Of a DNA stretch of 64,000 nt, positions 1-13,480 are shown piece by piece; the stretch's first letter is position 1, and the number at the start of each line of letters is the position of its first letter. Location of the stretch: NCBI GenBank assembly GCA_029379385.1, contig CM055614.1, forward strand, positions 21,123,994 through 21,187,993, in the 5' to 3' direction. This stretch comes from Quillaja saponaria. Lineage: Eukaryota; Streptophyta; Magnoliopsida; Fabales; Quillajaceae. The position numbers and the translations under genes were made by a program. The notes beneath the pieces are model-generated. The model saw nothing but the letters and a program-made list of their open reading frames with translations. It was not told where the DNA came from and did not search any database.

Positions 1-798
1 AATTCTCCTTTGCCTTCCACCCAAAGACTGATTGTTAAACTAAGATTGTTAATTATAGTTTAGGTGATCTTCTCTGGTGTGCTATGGGAGAAAACTGGGT
101 AATTGCAATTTGGTTCTTTCTTTTGTTGAATTTGCATATAATAATCTTGTTAACATATCTATAAGAAAGAGTCATTTTGATTGTATCTATAATTACAAAT
201 CCCACATCCTTATTGATCTTTTTCCTTTGCCTCATGAGGCTTGCGTTTCTTTACCTTTTGAATAATTTGCTAAACACATTCATGATTTATTTGTTGAGGT
301 TCACAAAATATTGCAATGAGCTCAATTGATTATAAACTTGCAGATAATGTGCATAGTAAGCTAGAGAGTTTAATGTAGGTGATTATGTTATAGTTCGCTT
401 TCGTTCTGAATGCATACCCCATACCTCTTCTTAAAAAATGTATGCTAAATCTATTGGCCCTTAACTTATTATTGATGATCTTGATCCAATGCATATAGGC
501 TTGATTTGTCTTCTCATTTGAATATTAGTCTTGTTTTCAATGTAGAAGATCTAACCCTTTATCTATGCAACTTTGTGCCTCATGTGTTGTCTTTTATTAG
601 TGTTCTCGTAGGTTCGTTGCCCCAAAATGTCACCATTTCCGTCACATCAAGATGAGATTGAGGTTGTGTTAAATAGATACAATTGAGGATGGGTGTTAGC
701 ATCTTATGCTTCAATGGATGAATCGCCTTATCTCTAATGATGCCTGGATTTTTGAGGATATGGTTCGCCAGTTAGACCCCCAGCTTTTGGACTATTAG
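1..798 (+). pseudogene. Ty3/gypsy chromovirus pol 3' end (integrase tail and chromodomain), decayed
   Basis: This is the end of a retrotransposon polyprotein that enters from outside the left edge. An open stretch at 77-265 contains FVEFAYNN followed by KSHFDCIYNYKSH, the usual motif near the end of plant gypsy integrases. After several stops, the remnant ISSHLNISLVFNVEDL is readable near 510-560 in another frame. At about 709-798 a short frame reads ISNDAWIFEDMVRQLDP and ends at a TAG. This resembles the tryptophan-containing core of the chromodomain that chromovirus integrases carry at their C-terminus. Repeated frame changes and stops show the copy is dead. The lineage within chromoviruses is not resolved, and I did not identify its 3' LTR. 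Confidence 0.8.
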
Positions 799-873
799 CT
801 CTTGGACCATTATTTCTTGATGAACTATACAAAGTTAGTTCTTTGTTACCAAAAGAGAATAATGTTAAAAAAA

Positions 874-902
874 AGAAGAAGAAGAAGAAGAAGAAGAAGA
901 AG
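874..902. repeat. (AAG)n microsatellite
   Basis: About nine AAG triplets follow a short A run, just downstream of the chromovirus remnant. Confidence 0.9.
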
Positions 903-1296
903 GATTTAATTTATTATTTCCTATCTTTTATTTATTTATTCTAATACTATTCTATATTATTACATTTTTAGATTTTGTTTTGTTGATGCAATGTTCCTAT
1001 ATAAATCTTCACTTTATGTTGATAAGATACCTAATTTTGACATATTTGATACTGAGACTAAATATTCCAATTCCCTTATCTATTTCTCCCTCCTCTTCTC
1101 CTCATTCTCACCATATTTTCCCTCAAATCACATATTATGGTACATCACTATTCATTGAACCAAGAATAGATCCCTCATTATTTTTATTTTAATGTATAGT
1201 TTGAAGCATTTAGCAAATATGTCTCTTAACATAGATGTTGACATGATACTTTTTACATATCATCATGATAAGTATTTTCTTTATCTTACATACTTA

Positions 1297-1790
1297 GAGG
1301 GTGTTTGTATTCCATTATGATATAGTCAAACCTATTATAATTAGATAATTTAGATATTGAGGATTTGATTAGGAAATTTTTTAGATTATAATCTGATTAT
1401 TTTTGTAAAATTTTCTGATTATAATAATAATTAAAAAAAAGTCAAGTTTTGATGAAGATGATGATGATTATTATTTACTTGTAATCAAATTTGACCAAAT
1501 ATATAAAAGACTATGATATTATATCCCCTTCATATCTATAAATAATACTCAATACTCTTAACACATCAACCAAATGACACAACTTAATTTCAATACATAT
1601 TTTTGATAATTTTAATAAAAATAATTATTTTATTAAATATAGATACAGTTTTAATTAGTAATTTCATAGATTATAAGTAATTCTTACCAAACATTTTATA
1701 CAATTATGACATACTCAATTATAATTTTTAAATAATTAGTAAATTAATCATCAATATAATCAAATAATGTATGTAAAAACAAACAGGCTC
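1297..1790. mobile_element. PIF/Harbinger-type MITE with TTA target duplication
   Basis: The element starts GAGGGTGTTTGTA and ends with the near-inverse of GAGCCTGTTTGTT. It is flanked on both sides by TTA (1294-1296 and 1791-1793). A 3-bp TTA duplication and a GGGTGTTTGT-like terminus are typical of Tourist/PIF-Harbinger MITEs. It is 494 bp, AT-rich and has no coding capacity. Confidence 0.75.
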
Positions 1791-1793
1791 TTA

Positions 1794-4700
1794 GTATTAT
1801 TTTTTTTCCTCCTATTATTGCTTAATTATCTCACAGAATCCTTAAAATACATATTGGCCGGAGAGCATCAGCAAATAAATCGTTATTTTTTTCTTGTTTG
1901 GTCTTTACCCATCACTGGACAACTTATGAATCTGTGAAAACTCTTTCATCCTTTCACAAAATTAGTAAGTATTTTCTAATTGCGGGTGAGTTCTATAATG
2001 AAAGAAAAAGTTTTTTTAGAAAAAAAAGAAAAAAAGAAGAAGAAGAATGTATACTTTGTAATATACATTTTAAAAATTTAGTAAAATAATTAGGTAAAGG
2101 TTGAAAAAGGAAATTATTATTTATTTTATTTTTATAATAGATATGATGAGAGAAGATAATATATAAAAAAAAGTTGTCATTCTACTATTTTTTGGGGTAA
2201 CTATATACTATTCAATATTTTGACGTATTGCCACAAATAATAGTAATAAAAGTGAATGACTATTATAAATACAACTAACAAGTGAAGATTATGAAACGAT
2301 AATGAATTCAGTATTTTAACACTTTGAACCACCTAAATGAATCACGGATGTAACAACTATGTTAGAGATAGAATTTTACAATTATTCTTTTTGACTAATA
2401 CTAAAAAACAATGGAACATGGATGGCTCCATTTTAGGTGGGTATGTCATAAAGGTGTTTGATTTTATGTTTGTATTATGTACATGTCTCAAATTTAGTAT
2501 GATTGAATGCTGGGAGGTCCAATGCCCTATAATAAAGTTGTAGTTGGTGATATGTGGAGGAGACAGCTTTTTTCAATTAATGTGAAAACAACAATCCCTA
2601 TCTATTAAGTATTAATCACTAATGACTGCTTAATCACAAGTTAAAATTGTCTCATTGGCTGTCTAATCACAATTTAAATCCTAACCACTTGGCGTGAATG
2701 GTGATACCGTGGGCCTAAAAATGGCCGTTATTGAACATATTATAGAAAATCCTAACGGCCTTGATTTCTTGGTTTTGGTGTTATGGATTTTAATGTAAAA
2801 AGAATAATGATTATTGTAGAAAAATTAATTTTTTAATTAAAGAGATCTTAATTCAATGAAAATTAAGATAAGAATGTTTGTTCATGTTAAATTAAGTCTT
2901 TTCAAAGGACTTCTAATCATAAACACATTAAAAAAGTACAAATTTTTTATAAATCGGTCGATTTTCTCTTCAATAATTTAAATTCAAATTGTATTTTAAT
3001 ATAACAATTAATAAGAGAAGTAAATAAATAAATAAAAGTAGAAATCATTGATTTCTCATTAATGAATTTTGTGTTTGTGAGAGTAAATTATTTTAGTGGA
3101 GGAATATGAAATAAGAATTTCAATTTGACACTTAAATACTAATTTCATTTAATTTTTGTTTTACCATATTAGTCTTTGTCTTTACTAACACGCATAAATT
3201 TTGATATTTAATTAGTTTAATTAATTAAACGCGTCCAATAAAAAGAAAGCTAAGGATGGTAGGGTGACGCTAACATTTATTTTAGGGTGTTTGTTTGTAA
3301 GGGCAAGATTTAATATCAGATAGCAAAGTGAATGGGATTTGGTTGCGCAAATTGCGGTGGAAAGGACAATTGGTCCACGTGGGATCAGTTTTTTTGTTGA
3401 AAACTGAAATTTGTGTTGAGGACTTTTAAGTTCAATTAAGACTGTAGGACAACATATATAGAGGCCCGAAAATTTCTTACAAAAAGGTCTGATGGTGCTA
3501 AGATTGTAGGACAATGGGGGACCCCTCCTGCATTGCCTTACTATTCATAAGCAGCCAAAGATATACAATGATTTATAACATTTATGTTAAAATAGAAAAT
3601 AAAAACTAAGTAATGTAAAATTACATGACCAATTTATTTAGGAAGGTTAAAGGGAGAGCATGTAAAACATTAGCTCTTGACATGCAAGACTTTGTTATAT
3701 TAGTGATAGAGTCTATTAAAGTTTAATTTTAAAATTGAACTAGGTTATATAACCTATGCAAATGCACTAATTTGTATTTGGCATTTATATTTAATATTTT
3801 AGAAAATAGTACAGATAATATAGGATGTGAGAGAGGTTTTGAGAATTTGTCCCCTTGCATGTGATTATTAGTGTGAGGGAAGCAAGATCTTGAGGTTGCA
3901 AATTAAAGAGACTGTTTGTTGCTGGTTGCTTGTAGTCTAGGTAGGTGTCTTAAGGCTTCCTCATAAAGCTATTGTTTCTTAAAATTGCACATGGAACATT
4001 CTCTTTTATTTCTACTTAAAACTCAACTTGTTAAATGCATGTTATGATGTACGTCTATGAAAATGAACTGAGCTTGGTGCAAAGTGGTTCAGTTTTAATA
4101 TGACAAACATGTTTTCTTGGTTTAATTTTGTGTACTGATTAACTTTGATGGAGCAATGATGAGTTTATGACCCAAGTGGGACGCCTGTTAGAAGAGATTT
4201 TACCTACCCTATGGAACTATATATCATAAAGGTGCTGATCATGCCTGGAATTACCCATGTTATGATATGTATAATGTTTCCGGCTTGTTTTTGTAAAACA
4301 GAGGGCAGTAATACTTTATTTTATAATGAATTTCAAGCCCTGCTGAGATGTTATAGCTAAGTGAGGAATTGAGCTACTGAAACAGGGGAGATAGAGTCAT
4401 GGCTTTGGTTATTTTGTCCTACCAGAAGTTTTATAAGTGTCAGTGATAAATATTTTATGAGGAACCTGTCCATGTTTAATGAGTATTGGTGTATCGCAGG
4501 AGAGTATTGTGATCTGGATGACCTGCTGATGGATGCTATGGAAAAATAGTTTGTGTAAAAACTGCATCTTTTGTGGCCATGGACGCCTTAGAATGTATAC
4601 ATTAAGTGTTAGGACTGTCGTAAAAGATTATCTGCAAATAACAATTGGAACCTGTACTATTAAAGAACTTAGACCAGCCTTCTCCTCCAGCGATTGAACC

Positions 4701-5050
4701 TTTCGCTATAGTTCCTGTCTTTCTGTTATCTGACTTCACAAAGATCCTCTTCACAGAGAAACCAAATCATTTGCAAGTGCATTGAAATTTATTTAGATGG
4801 CAATTTTCAATGTCAATGTCAAAGAAACAAACATAAAGCATTTGTTTGGGAACAAAGTGAGAGAGGAAAGAAGATGAGAGTAAAACTCTTAATTCTCTAA
4901 ATTCCAAACAAACTCATAAGCATTGTGAAGCATTTGTTCATTCCTTCTCTCAACAGAAGGAGGATAACCTATCCACAAAAGATTCTGTCCCCTTACCTAC
5001 CCAATGATGATAGTGAATGCTGCATTGCAGAAGAAACTTCTTTCAAGAGG
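1794..5050. other. Intergenic, no gene recognised
   Basis: AT-rich sequence with only short chance ORFs. The part at about 3230-3540 is less AT-rich and contains an open minus-strand stretch of 97 codons (3221-3514), but its protein resembles no family I know and its codon pattern is not convincing. The part at about 3550-4990 has a mixed composition that could be a decayed gene or a non-coding transcript; I cannot support either. Confidence 0.5.
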
Positions 5051-5054
5051 TAAT

Positions 5055-5185
5055 GCAGTAATCAGTTGGAATCACGTACCAAGGACTACACACTGCACAA
5101 AACCTAACATATTCTTCGACCGAGTTAAGATATCACTCAGAAAAACACTCGGCCCCGGCTGCTGCTATCTTTATCTTCTACGTGT
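5055..5185 (-). pseudogene. Truncated F-box gene fragment
   Basis: The minus strand reads EEYVRFCAVCSPWYVIPTDY, nearly the same as EDYVRFCAVCRSWYLVATDY in the F-box protein encoded at 5650-6865. An in-frame TGA lies just upstream, and similarity fades on both sides, so only about 40 codons of the F-box C-terminal half survive. It lies about 0.5 kb downstream of the 3' end of the larger gene on the same strand, which suggests a small local tandem duplication that has mostly decayed. Confidence 0.8.
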
Positions 5186-5649
5186 GTTCCAACCTCTTTG
5201 GCTTCTTAGGGATTGAATTCCTTTGATGTTGAATTACTAGGGCACGTGCGCTTTTATACATCATAAGAGACATAAAAAAAAAATTACTCTAATGTTCATA
5301 CAAGTAACGCAATGTACAGTAATATGATTATCATTGTAAAAATAGGCATTAGAAAATTTAAACTTTGTACGTTTTTCGGCTGAGAAATGCGGATTTCCAA
5401 ACCAAGGCTGCAAAAAGAAAGAAATTGCTTCTCATCAGCTTTAAAGAACTAACATATAATTCAGTGTATTTATTCCATCAAAATATGACATAAATTTAAA
5501 AAGATCTGAGATACTTGACCTTTCATACCACTTTGTAATTTCTTCCTGCATGCCCCGAAACTGAAAAAAAAACATTAAATCACATGAAATAATTAATGTC
5601 ACCTGCCAACATTGATACTAACTAGATAGGAGGATGCATATAATAAACC
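5186..5649. other. Spacer between the F-box fragment and the F-box gene
   Basis: No ORF or repeat recognised. It should contain the 3' untranslated region of the minus-strand F-box gene; no polyadenylation signal could be assigned with confidence. Confidence 0.4.
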
Positions 5650-6865
5650 TTACCGCAGAGATGGTGTGATGCAAACGGGTGGATTTGTATTTGGAGAATC
5701 TTTATTTGAATTGCTAATATGATTATCCAAAATATTGTAGGATCCCTGATCTAAGTCAGGGGGAGTCAAGTCATTATCATGGGTGAAGAATATGGAGTTG
5801 CTGAGCAATCTATCAGAGGGTTCACCCACCGTAGTTGCCTTGCAGGTGAAGGTGTAGTTATTACCAAGAAACAAACATTGATCTCCCAAGGGCCAGACTC
5901 TGATTTTGAAAATCTTAAAATAATCAGTATACATCAATAAATTTCGGAGATAGCGAACGACCAAACAGAGCTCCCCATCCAAATCGACTAGATATTTCAT
6001 AAAAAAATAATTGTTAACAGGAATGTCCACCTCTTGATCGTCCTCATCGTTTAAGAGTAAGCTTTTATCTCCATCCTCGCCGATTAGTTGTGGTTTTGCA
6101 AATAAAATTGCCCTCCGCTTTTCAATTTGAATCAACACCACGACTATTACATCATACGAATTTACTGCACAACCATACAAGTTCCCTTTGAAATAAACTA
6201 TGTCATTCAAAGCAGTGATACCTGTGATGCGCGACCAGGCCTTGTCCCGGCCAGGTTTCGCAAACGCTAATATGTATGTCCCAATGCTTTTATATGGATC
6301 AACTGGATTGATTACTACCAGTACAAGGCAATGAGAGGAGTCGGGGCTGGCCGTCAGGAATGCCTTAATGAAACGCTTTTTGGGATCAAACTCGTCAACT
6401 GCGATCAAGGTCCGGAGCGAGGGGAGGGGAAGCATGGCTTTTGAAAAAGGATTGACGAGGCTGAATTCCAAATGAGGACCACCGAAAGTGATGAGCCAAC
6501 CGAAGGGGGATCCCCAACACCTCCTTCCGCTGGCCTCTGGCAACTCAAACCGCAATGCTGTTTCCGTTTGCTAAGTTTAAAAACATTCTCTTGGACTTGG
6601 ACTTGGACTTGGAACTATCATTATCATTGTCATCCTCCCTCTGCATCAAAAAAGGGGTGGCAAAATCCTGTTTCTTTATTTCATTGTAATAATCAGTTGC
6701 TACCAAGTACCAAGACCGACACACTGCACAAAACCTGACATAATCTTCAATCATGTTGATTTTTCTTGCAATCAAACGCAAGATATCATCTGGAATAGCA
6801 GACCAATCTGAGCCACCGGCTGCTTCTGATTTCATCGTCTTCATCACCTTATGCTTCGCTTCCAT
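5650..6865 (-). pseudogene. F-box/DUF295 (KIB-type) protein gene, one frameshift
   Basis: Proteins of this family are substrate adaptors of SCF ubiquitin ligases: the N-terminal F-box binds a SKP1-like protein and the C-terminal DUF295 beta-propeller-like region is thought to bind targets. The ATG at 6865 begins MEAKHKVMKTMK. The F-box follows: DWSAIPDDILRLIARKI, then YVRFCAVCRSWYLVATD. A low-complexity SKSKSKSK stretch comes from repeats of TCCAAG. The first frame stops (TGA) near 6544. The continuation, LELPEA-like FELPEASGRRCWGSPFGWL, lies in another frame from about 6555 and runs to 5650 with DUF295 landmarks (LVNPFSKAMLPLPS, SLGDQ-like PLGDQCLFLGNNYTF). A single one-base-class indel therefore separates the two halves. 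There are about 400 codons overall, the usual family length. It is either a young pseudogene or a sequence error at that point. No intron is needed. Confidence 0.85.
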
Positions 6866-9072
6866 TATTGTTATTCTCCAGATTTACGTTTTCTTGTTCT
6901 TCTCTACTTAAAAATAGAGGATTTGTGAAATAGTCCTAGCGTAGCTCAAGGTCTAATCTGGCCCTGCTTTTGACTAGATTAGTCTCAAAGCCGATCTAGA
7001 AGTTTGTTACCTTTTGACTATCTATTTATCTATATCTATACTTCTATTCTATATTATTATAAAATAGAAAAAAACCCTCATATCTTATAATATATATTCA
7101 ATTAATTTTGTTAATTTTTTTTTAAATAAAATAAAAAGTAGGTAAGGGACTCACATTTCGGCAAAAAACTGTGTTCACTTCATTGCCACCTTATATTTGG
7201 AAAAATTCTCTAACACTTGCTCACGATCATGCACGGGAACGTAAAATTAATTTTGTTATTAACTTCAACTAAATAATATAAAAAATATCTCTTTTAATAA
7301 TTGTCTACACCCTCCTTGTGTATCAATTTATTTATCTCCTCATAAGTAGGACTAATAAAATAAAACACCTGACAATATCTTCCTTTATGCAACAATGAAG
7401 AAATATATAATTTTTTAAAAATTACCCTGCTAATAACTGCCAACATTCTCTCTCACTTACCTACTAATTCATTTCTCTTAGCAACAAATAAATTAAAATA
7501 CTTGACAATTTTTTTTGATGCAGTCAATTATGTAAAAGAAAATTTTATTTTATTTTATTTAAAATAAACTTTCATAAGTGTGTGTGATGGGACTACTTAT
7601 TCCCGTGGGGGGTCTACTATCCTACAGTTTTCAAATAGGGTTAAATATGTTTTATATCTATAAATCTATTTATACTATTTTAAAAGTCGTAATGTTTTCT
7701 GATTTTTAATATATTTTTTACAAATTAAGTGTCATAACAATATTTCCTTCTAAAGTTAAAGGGTTTGAAATCAATTTACATCCAATTTTAAAATAATAGA
7801 TACACGTGGGAGTAAAAAATTTATACCCAGAAAAGTATGTTCTGAGAAGAACTTGATATTCTAATACATAAGTATACCTCAAGAAGAATTTGACACATTT
7901 CTCATAAAAACAAAAAAAATCTTACTACGAGGGAGCGCACGTGTAAAGATGCTAGTATATCACAAGAATCTATTTAACTATCGATAAAAGAAATAGAAAA
8001 GAGTATTTGAACAAATGTGAGAATGATAAAACTTTTACGATCTCCTACCTTATAAGAGTATATATAATTTAAATCAATTAATTTTTTATTTATTTTTTTA
8101 TAACTACTTATATCACATGATCATTCACATGTTAATTCATCTTTTCTTTTCTTAATAGGACTAAAAAAATTTAAAATGACTATTTATACTTTTTTACAAA
8201 ATCATTCAGTACGTAGTGCATGTGTCTGATATATTAAAATGACAGATTTTCTTTTAGGTTCTACCATGTGACACTATCAACATGGCACAATACTTAAAAA
8301 ACAATATTCATTAGGTAGACTAATATCTGAAACAATAGTGGTATTGTCACTATTTATTTTATTTCACATCATCATTATTATGCAAAATAAATCACTAAAT
8401 GATTCCTTATAAATTTAGGAAGTCAAAATGATATGTGAAACATTATTTTGCAAAACAGATCTGTTACAAATTATAGGAAGTCTGTGTAAGATATATGGAA
8501 AAAAAGAAAAAAGAAAAAAGAAATAGGAAATAAGTTATTCAAGTACATTAAAATTTTATTAGTATTAAATAAGAATAATTTTTTATTAAATAAAAATAAA
8601 AATAAAAATATTAATACTTGGAATGGTAACTACATTTATTGCTATGAATTCACCATCATAATATTTTTGGAGAATCTCCCGATCTCTAAGTGTACCTTTT
8701 GCAAGTCTGCAATGATCATGAGGAGACTGGTCATCAAGCCCATACACCATCCCTAACATCCAAACGCCATCCATTTATTTTTCGTCATGTTTCAGTTGAA
8801 TTTTTAATTATTTTTGGTTGGGTTTCAATAGAATTATTTTTCAATTTTTGGAGTGCGATGCTCACTTCTTAGAAGCTTAAACTACTACACCTCAATAAAT
8901 AAATAAATAATCACAATTCACATGTTAAAATTAGTTAAACACTTAAAAATATTTTGATAATTTAAGATTAAATTACATATAATGATGAACAATGCATCCC
9001 TCTCTTCATTATTACTTTTTCCCTCCCCTAAACCAAATAAATTTTAACAATTTCATTTTGCTTGCCATGACC
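6866..9072. other. AT-rich intergenic region
   Basis: The first part should include the promoter and leader of the minus-strand F-box gene; a CTATTTTTAAG stretch near 6905-6920 is a possible but weak TATA-like site. The rest is AT-rich with no recognised gene. It has a short ATAAA-type simple repeat near 8585-8612 and one coding-like fragment described separately. Confidence 0.4.
8586..8774 (-). other. Unrecognised exon-like open frame
   Basis: An open frame of 62 codons starts at an ATG (8774). Its first about 46 residues are compositionally protein-like, unlike the AT-rich flanks: VYGLDDQSPHDHCRLAKG, then LRDREILQKYYDGEF. The last residues are low-complexity and derive from an ATAAA-type repeat. 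A GT follows AAT near 8633, so the coding-like part could be an exon ending there. I do not recognise the family. It could be a captured exon of a host gene or chance. Confidence 0.25.
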
Positions 9073-12000
9073 TGTGACGACCCTAACCTTTTTCCCTTTG
9101 TAATGTACTAATTTTTAGTCATATAATAAGACCAATAGTTATTTAGATGTCACAACTCTCTCACGGAGGCATAACTGGCCAGAGGAATGGTAACCAAACC
9201 TCCATAACTATGAATCAAAAACAAAGAAACAACTATGACATTTGACCAACCAATGAATAAAACTAAAAATTGATAAAACAAAAGTTAACGCTAAAAGTTT
9301 GTTGACTGGAACAAGTTACAAGTTACTGAAAATTTCGATAAAGGTTATTTACAATATTGAATATGCCTTGAAATACAAACCTATAAAATCCTGTTCTTAC
9401 ACAATAACAACACAAAGACAACAAGAAGCTCCGCTCTATTCACATCATAAACAAGACAAATACTAGACTATTACATTATACAAAATTAAGCACCCCACAG
9501 TTTTAATGTGACTACAAACTTTCATCCTTGACTTCAAGTATGAGATTCAGAAGAATACCTTGTCATTGAATGCTCAACAAACTCCTGTATCAGTGGTTAA
9601 CTTCCTTTGAGGTCTTCTTACTAAAACAAAATATCCATAAAAGAGAGGTGAGTCCTATAGACTCCGTTAGTGAAAAATTGTACCCAAAGGATTCACAACT
9701 TACATGATTCATAGAATCACAAATTAATCGAAACAATCATAACATACAAAGCAAACAAAGGGCCAATGAGTAACCCAGCCCCGCACAATAGTATCACCCC
9801 CACAGGACATTTACATGCCCACACAACAGATTAATCTCAGTACATAATCCATCCTATTGGGGCTGGGCACTCAAATTAGAAAAAAAATATTTCTCCAAAC
9901 TAGAATATCTCAGAATAAATCAACTACAACATAATAACCACAACCAATATCAAACAAACATAATTCAAATAAATCACTGAAATACTACATTTGCTTATTT
10001 TCCATATATCATATCTATTCAAATAAACATATAATTATACATAATAATCTAGCCCTTAAAGGTAACATTTAACCACTCACTGGTTTACAAATCTTGTTTG
10101 TCACTTGTGCTCACATACGTCATCAGGCCTATAGAAGGGTCTAGAACTTAAATTCATAATTCTAAATAATACTCAGTTCATAAACGTTATTATTATAATC
10201 TTTTAATTATTAAGCTTATATATATAAACTTATATAAGTTTCCTTATGAAAGTTTTCTATTAAGTCATTACATGTCAAGTAGTATGAATTGTAATTTATG
10301 TGATAAGGTTTATAATGAAGAGACATTTTAGATAACTTTACAATGCATAAGGTAGAAGGAAACAATTAGAAAAGATAGAAGAATGCTAGTTAGTTGAAGA
10401 TATTGAAACTGTCCAAACTTGGGGTTTGGACTAGTAATCATTCTAACAGTCATATTTTCCCCTTGAAAAATTCCAAATTCAGTTTCATAAAATTTATTAA
10501 ATACTAGACACATGTAACTTTATTATGGTATATCATTTAAAGTTTTTATATTTATATATTAATACAATCTATTTTTTTGAAGTTGCATCAAATTCTGCAA
10601 AATGCAGGATTTTGGTAGCATTGACTTTACCTTAGTTAATTGAACATAACTTTTTATAGAAAAAAGGAAATCAAATTCTGTTTGTTGAATTTATTAATAG
10701 ATATGTATATATTGCTAGATAAGTATCATATGTATTATTTGGATACGTATATTAATACAATTAATTATTTAAAGTTTACTCTTTTAGGCATTTCACAACC
10801 TCCTTGGATCTATGTTTATTTTTACTTACATATTTAATCAAATTTAATAAAAATAAGTTGAAACATTAACTTTAGGATATTATCTAGCTTTCATATTTTA
10901 GAAACTTTTCCTAAACTCAGGCTTGAACTCACTCGATTCTTCATATAAACAAAAACAGAGCACTTGTAAAATTCCTAGTTGCCAACTTTTGATTTCGATA
11001 TTTATAGAATTCTCATATTTGGGAATTAAATTACTAAACTCTCTAGTCTAATGTTTCAATATGTTAGGAACAATTTTCATTCAGAGGTCTTAAGCTAATT
11101 CCAACCACAACCCCCGACGAAGTTTCCCGGACTGACTGAAGCTCACTAAAAATTCATGCATAGACCTTGTCGCAGTCTGCTAGCTCTAAAGATAAGTATA
11201 CTTGGAACCAAGTTATGAAATTTTGTAAATATTATCTCAAGACCCTAAACTACATTTTCTTTTTAGAGCTATTAATTTAATTCAGTCCCAAAAATGCCTA
11301 AAATACAAGATTTCTCTCACTTAAGAAAATCTGCTATGCATCCATTCAAAAACTATTTAACTCTCACTTTCAACACTTCACCCCACAACTAAACATTCTT
11401 TGCTCCTACTCACCACCCACTTTCTTCAATTCGTCAATTCAACAAATTAACCAACCATTCTTTGCTTTTGTTTATGAACTTTTTTTTCAAATTTAAATAA
11501 TAACTAACCACCAATAATTAAATCATAAAGTTATTATTATTTTCTTGTAAACATTTCATCAAACATTTTGAGTGCATAATCTACTTTCATTAATGTGTGT
11601 GTGTATATATATATATATATACAACACCAAGAAATCAATCTAACTTCCATAATTCCATTTCACTAAAGTTCCAAACATTAGCTTAAGGGTTAAATTCATC
11701 AAAAGCATTTTAAACATGAACACAACCAATTTCCCATATTCCTTTTCTAATCATTCCTATAACTCCTCATTTTTATGTTCTTTGTTCATAATCCTTATTT
11801 CCATTTTACTTAATTCTTCACCCAAACAACAACCCACAAGAAATACAACTGTCCACAAATTTTGTAACCCAAAACGGAAAAGTTAAACTCCCATAACTAC
11901 ATATATAAGCAGTATACAACTAAGATAGGCAACGACTCAATCATGAATCATAGAGGACACTATCGTGAGATTGAACTTTACAAATTGGATATTGTGCCCA

Positions 12001-12870
12001 ATTTGGAGATTTGCATATTTCCAGAAAAAGGAAAAGAAGCACCGGCCCTTCTACCTAATTGAAGTAACTACCACATAATAAGCATGTAGGAATAAAGGAC
12101 AGAAGAAAAGGAAAACTAAATATTTTAAATAAACTAGGGAATGGAATCTGGAAATGGTTAAAAAAATTGGGAACTTGGTTTATGTAAGGAGTATACCAAA
12201 TTAAATTAGTTAAAGTACCACTTACCAAAGAAACTAGTCATATAACGTTGGTTCTACCCTTTGTACCTCATTATTAGGTTTTAAATGTGATCTAATAAAA
12301 GACATTAACCTATCATTCAATTCCATTACCTTTTTTCGAGATTTAAACTACATTCAAATTGTTGGGTTTTAGATTCTATCTACTAGCAGACCCTAATTAA
12401 ATCCTCTAAATTCTCTCAACAAGGCAACAACAATAGAAAAATCAAATTTTCTAACATCAACCACAATAACCCACACCAACTAATATAGCAATTCACAATA
12501 ATTTTTCGAATCTCTAATATGAAATTTCATCTTTGTACCATAAATACAAGACAACCTACTAAAACAAAGAAGAAGATAGTACCTAAACTCTCCACCACTT
12601 GCTATTGTTAGCCTAAAAGCCTTACCACCAACTGCCCTTGCAAACAAAAGCTGCCACACGGCCTTGAAAGAAAGGAAAACAAAAACTCTTGCACGACCAA
12701 ACTAAAATCTTGAACAATTATGACTGAGTTCTTCGGCTACACGGGCTAGAATCCACCCCCAATGAACAAAGAGGAAGGAGCAAAGGAGAAATGAAAATTT
12801 CTAGAATAGGAGGAATAAGGCGGTGGAAAGACTAAGGTCAATATAAATCAATTTTTTATTTTTTATTTAT
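9073..12870 (-). mobile_element. Long LTR-like repeat, copy A (probable solo chromovirus LTR)
   Basis: Read on the minus strand, this block ends with GGTTAGGGTCGTCACA, the kind of terminus seen at the 3' end of long plant gypsy LTRs. It is collinear with the plus-strand block ending near 22214: both carry GCTCTAGTGAGTCC-like text followed by GGGGTTGTGGTT (about 11110-11150 here, 20350-20395 there), both carry ACTGTGGGGTG, and both carry CCAGTTATGCC near their ends. There is no coding capacity. No primer-binding site follows the terminus, so it is a solo or truncated LTR. The 5' boundary (right end) is uncertain. Confidence 0.5.
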
Positions 12871-13480
12871 ATATATATATATAGATATATAAGTGATATA
12901 GATTAACTCTTATTTCACACCTATATATACACATATACATTTACTTATTCCATTTAATTTTCTTTGTACATACTATGTTTCACACCTAGCTAAGAATATA
13001 CATAGAACAAATTCTAGAAGAACTAAAGTCAAAGTCATTCAAATTCATGGTGTATAATTATTCTTGTTTTATACATCTACATATCTATATATACATGTTT
13101 TAATTTTATTATTATTTAATTAATTTATTTATTTTATAACATAAATTTACGCATTACATGTAAAACTCAACTTCATTATGTTGTGTTATAACATTAGATT
13201 CTTCCAGTGAGCTTTTAAAATATTATATAATAATCTCAAGTTGTGTTAACAATACATTAATATAGGATACTATAATAATATTTATTTAATTATTTATAGT
13301 GTCCAAATAGAGAAATATTAGATTTTTCTCACCCAGTAAACATTTCAACTAAGTATATATTGTGAGTTATTTTCGTATATAATAAAATATAAGATATTTT
13401 GTTTATATTAATGCGTAGGTTACTAATGAAAAAAGGAAAAGAAAAGACAAGAAAACAACACATAATGAAGAAGAAAAAAG
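12871..13480. other. AT-rich junction between two head-to-head LTR-like repeats
   Basis: TA-rich, with simple TA repeats near 12870-12890. No gene. It lies between the presumed 5' ends of copy A (minus) and the repeat ending at 15943 (plus). Confidence 0.4.

Noticed and set aside
3221..3514. 97-codon minus-strand ORF
   Set aside because: No recognisable family, and its open length can be chance; no supporting signals found.
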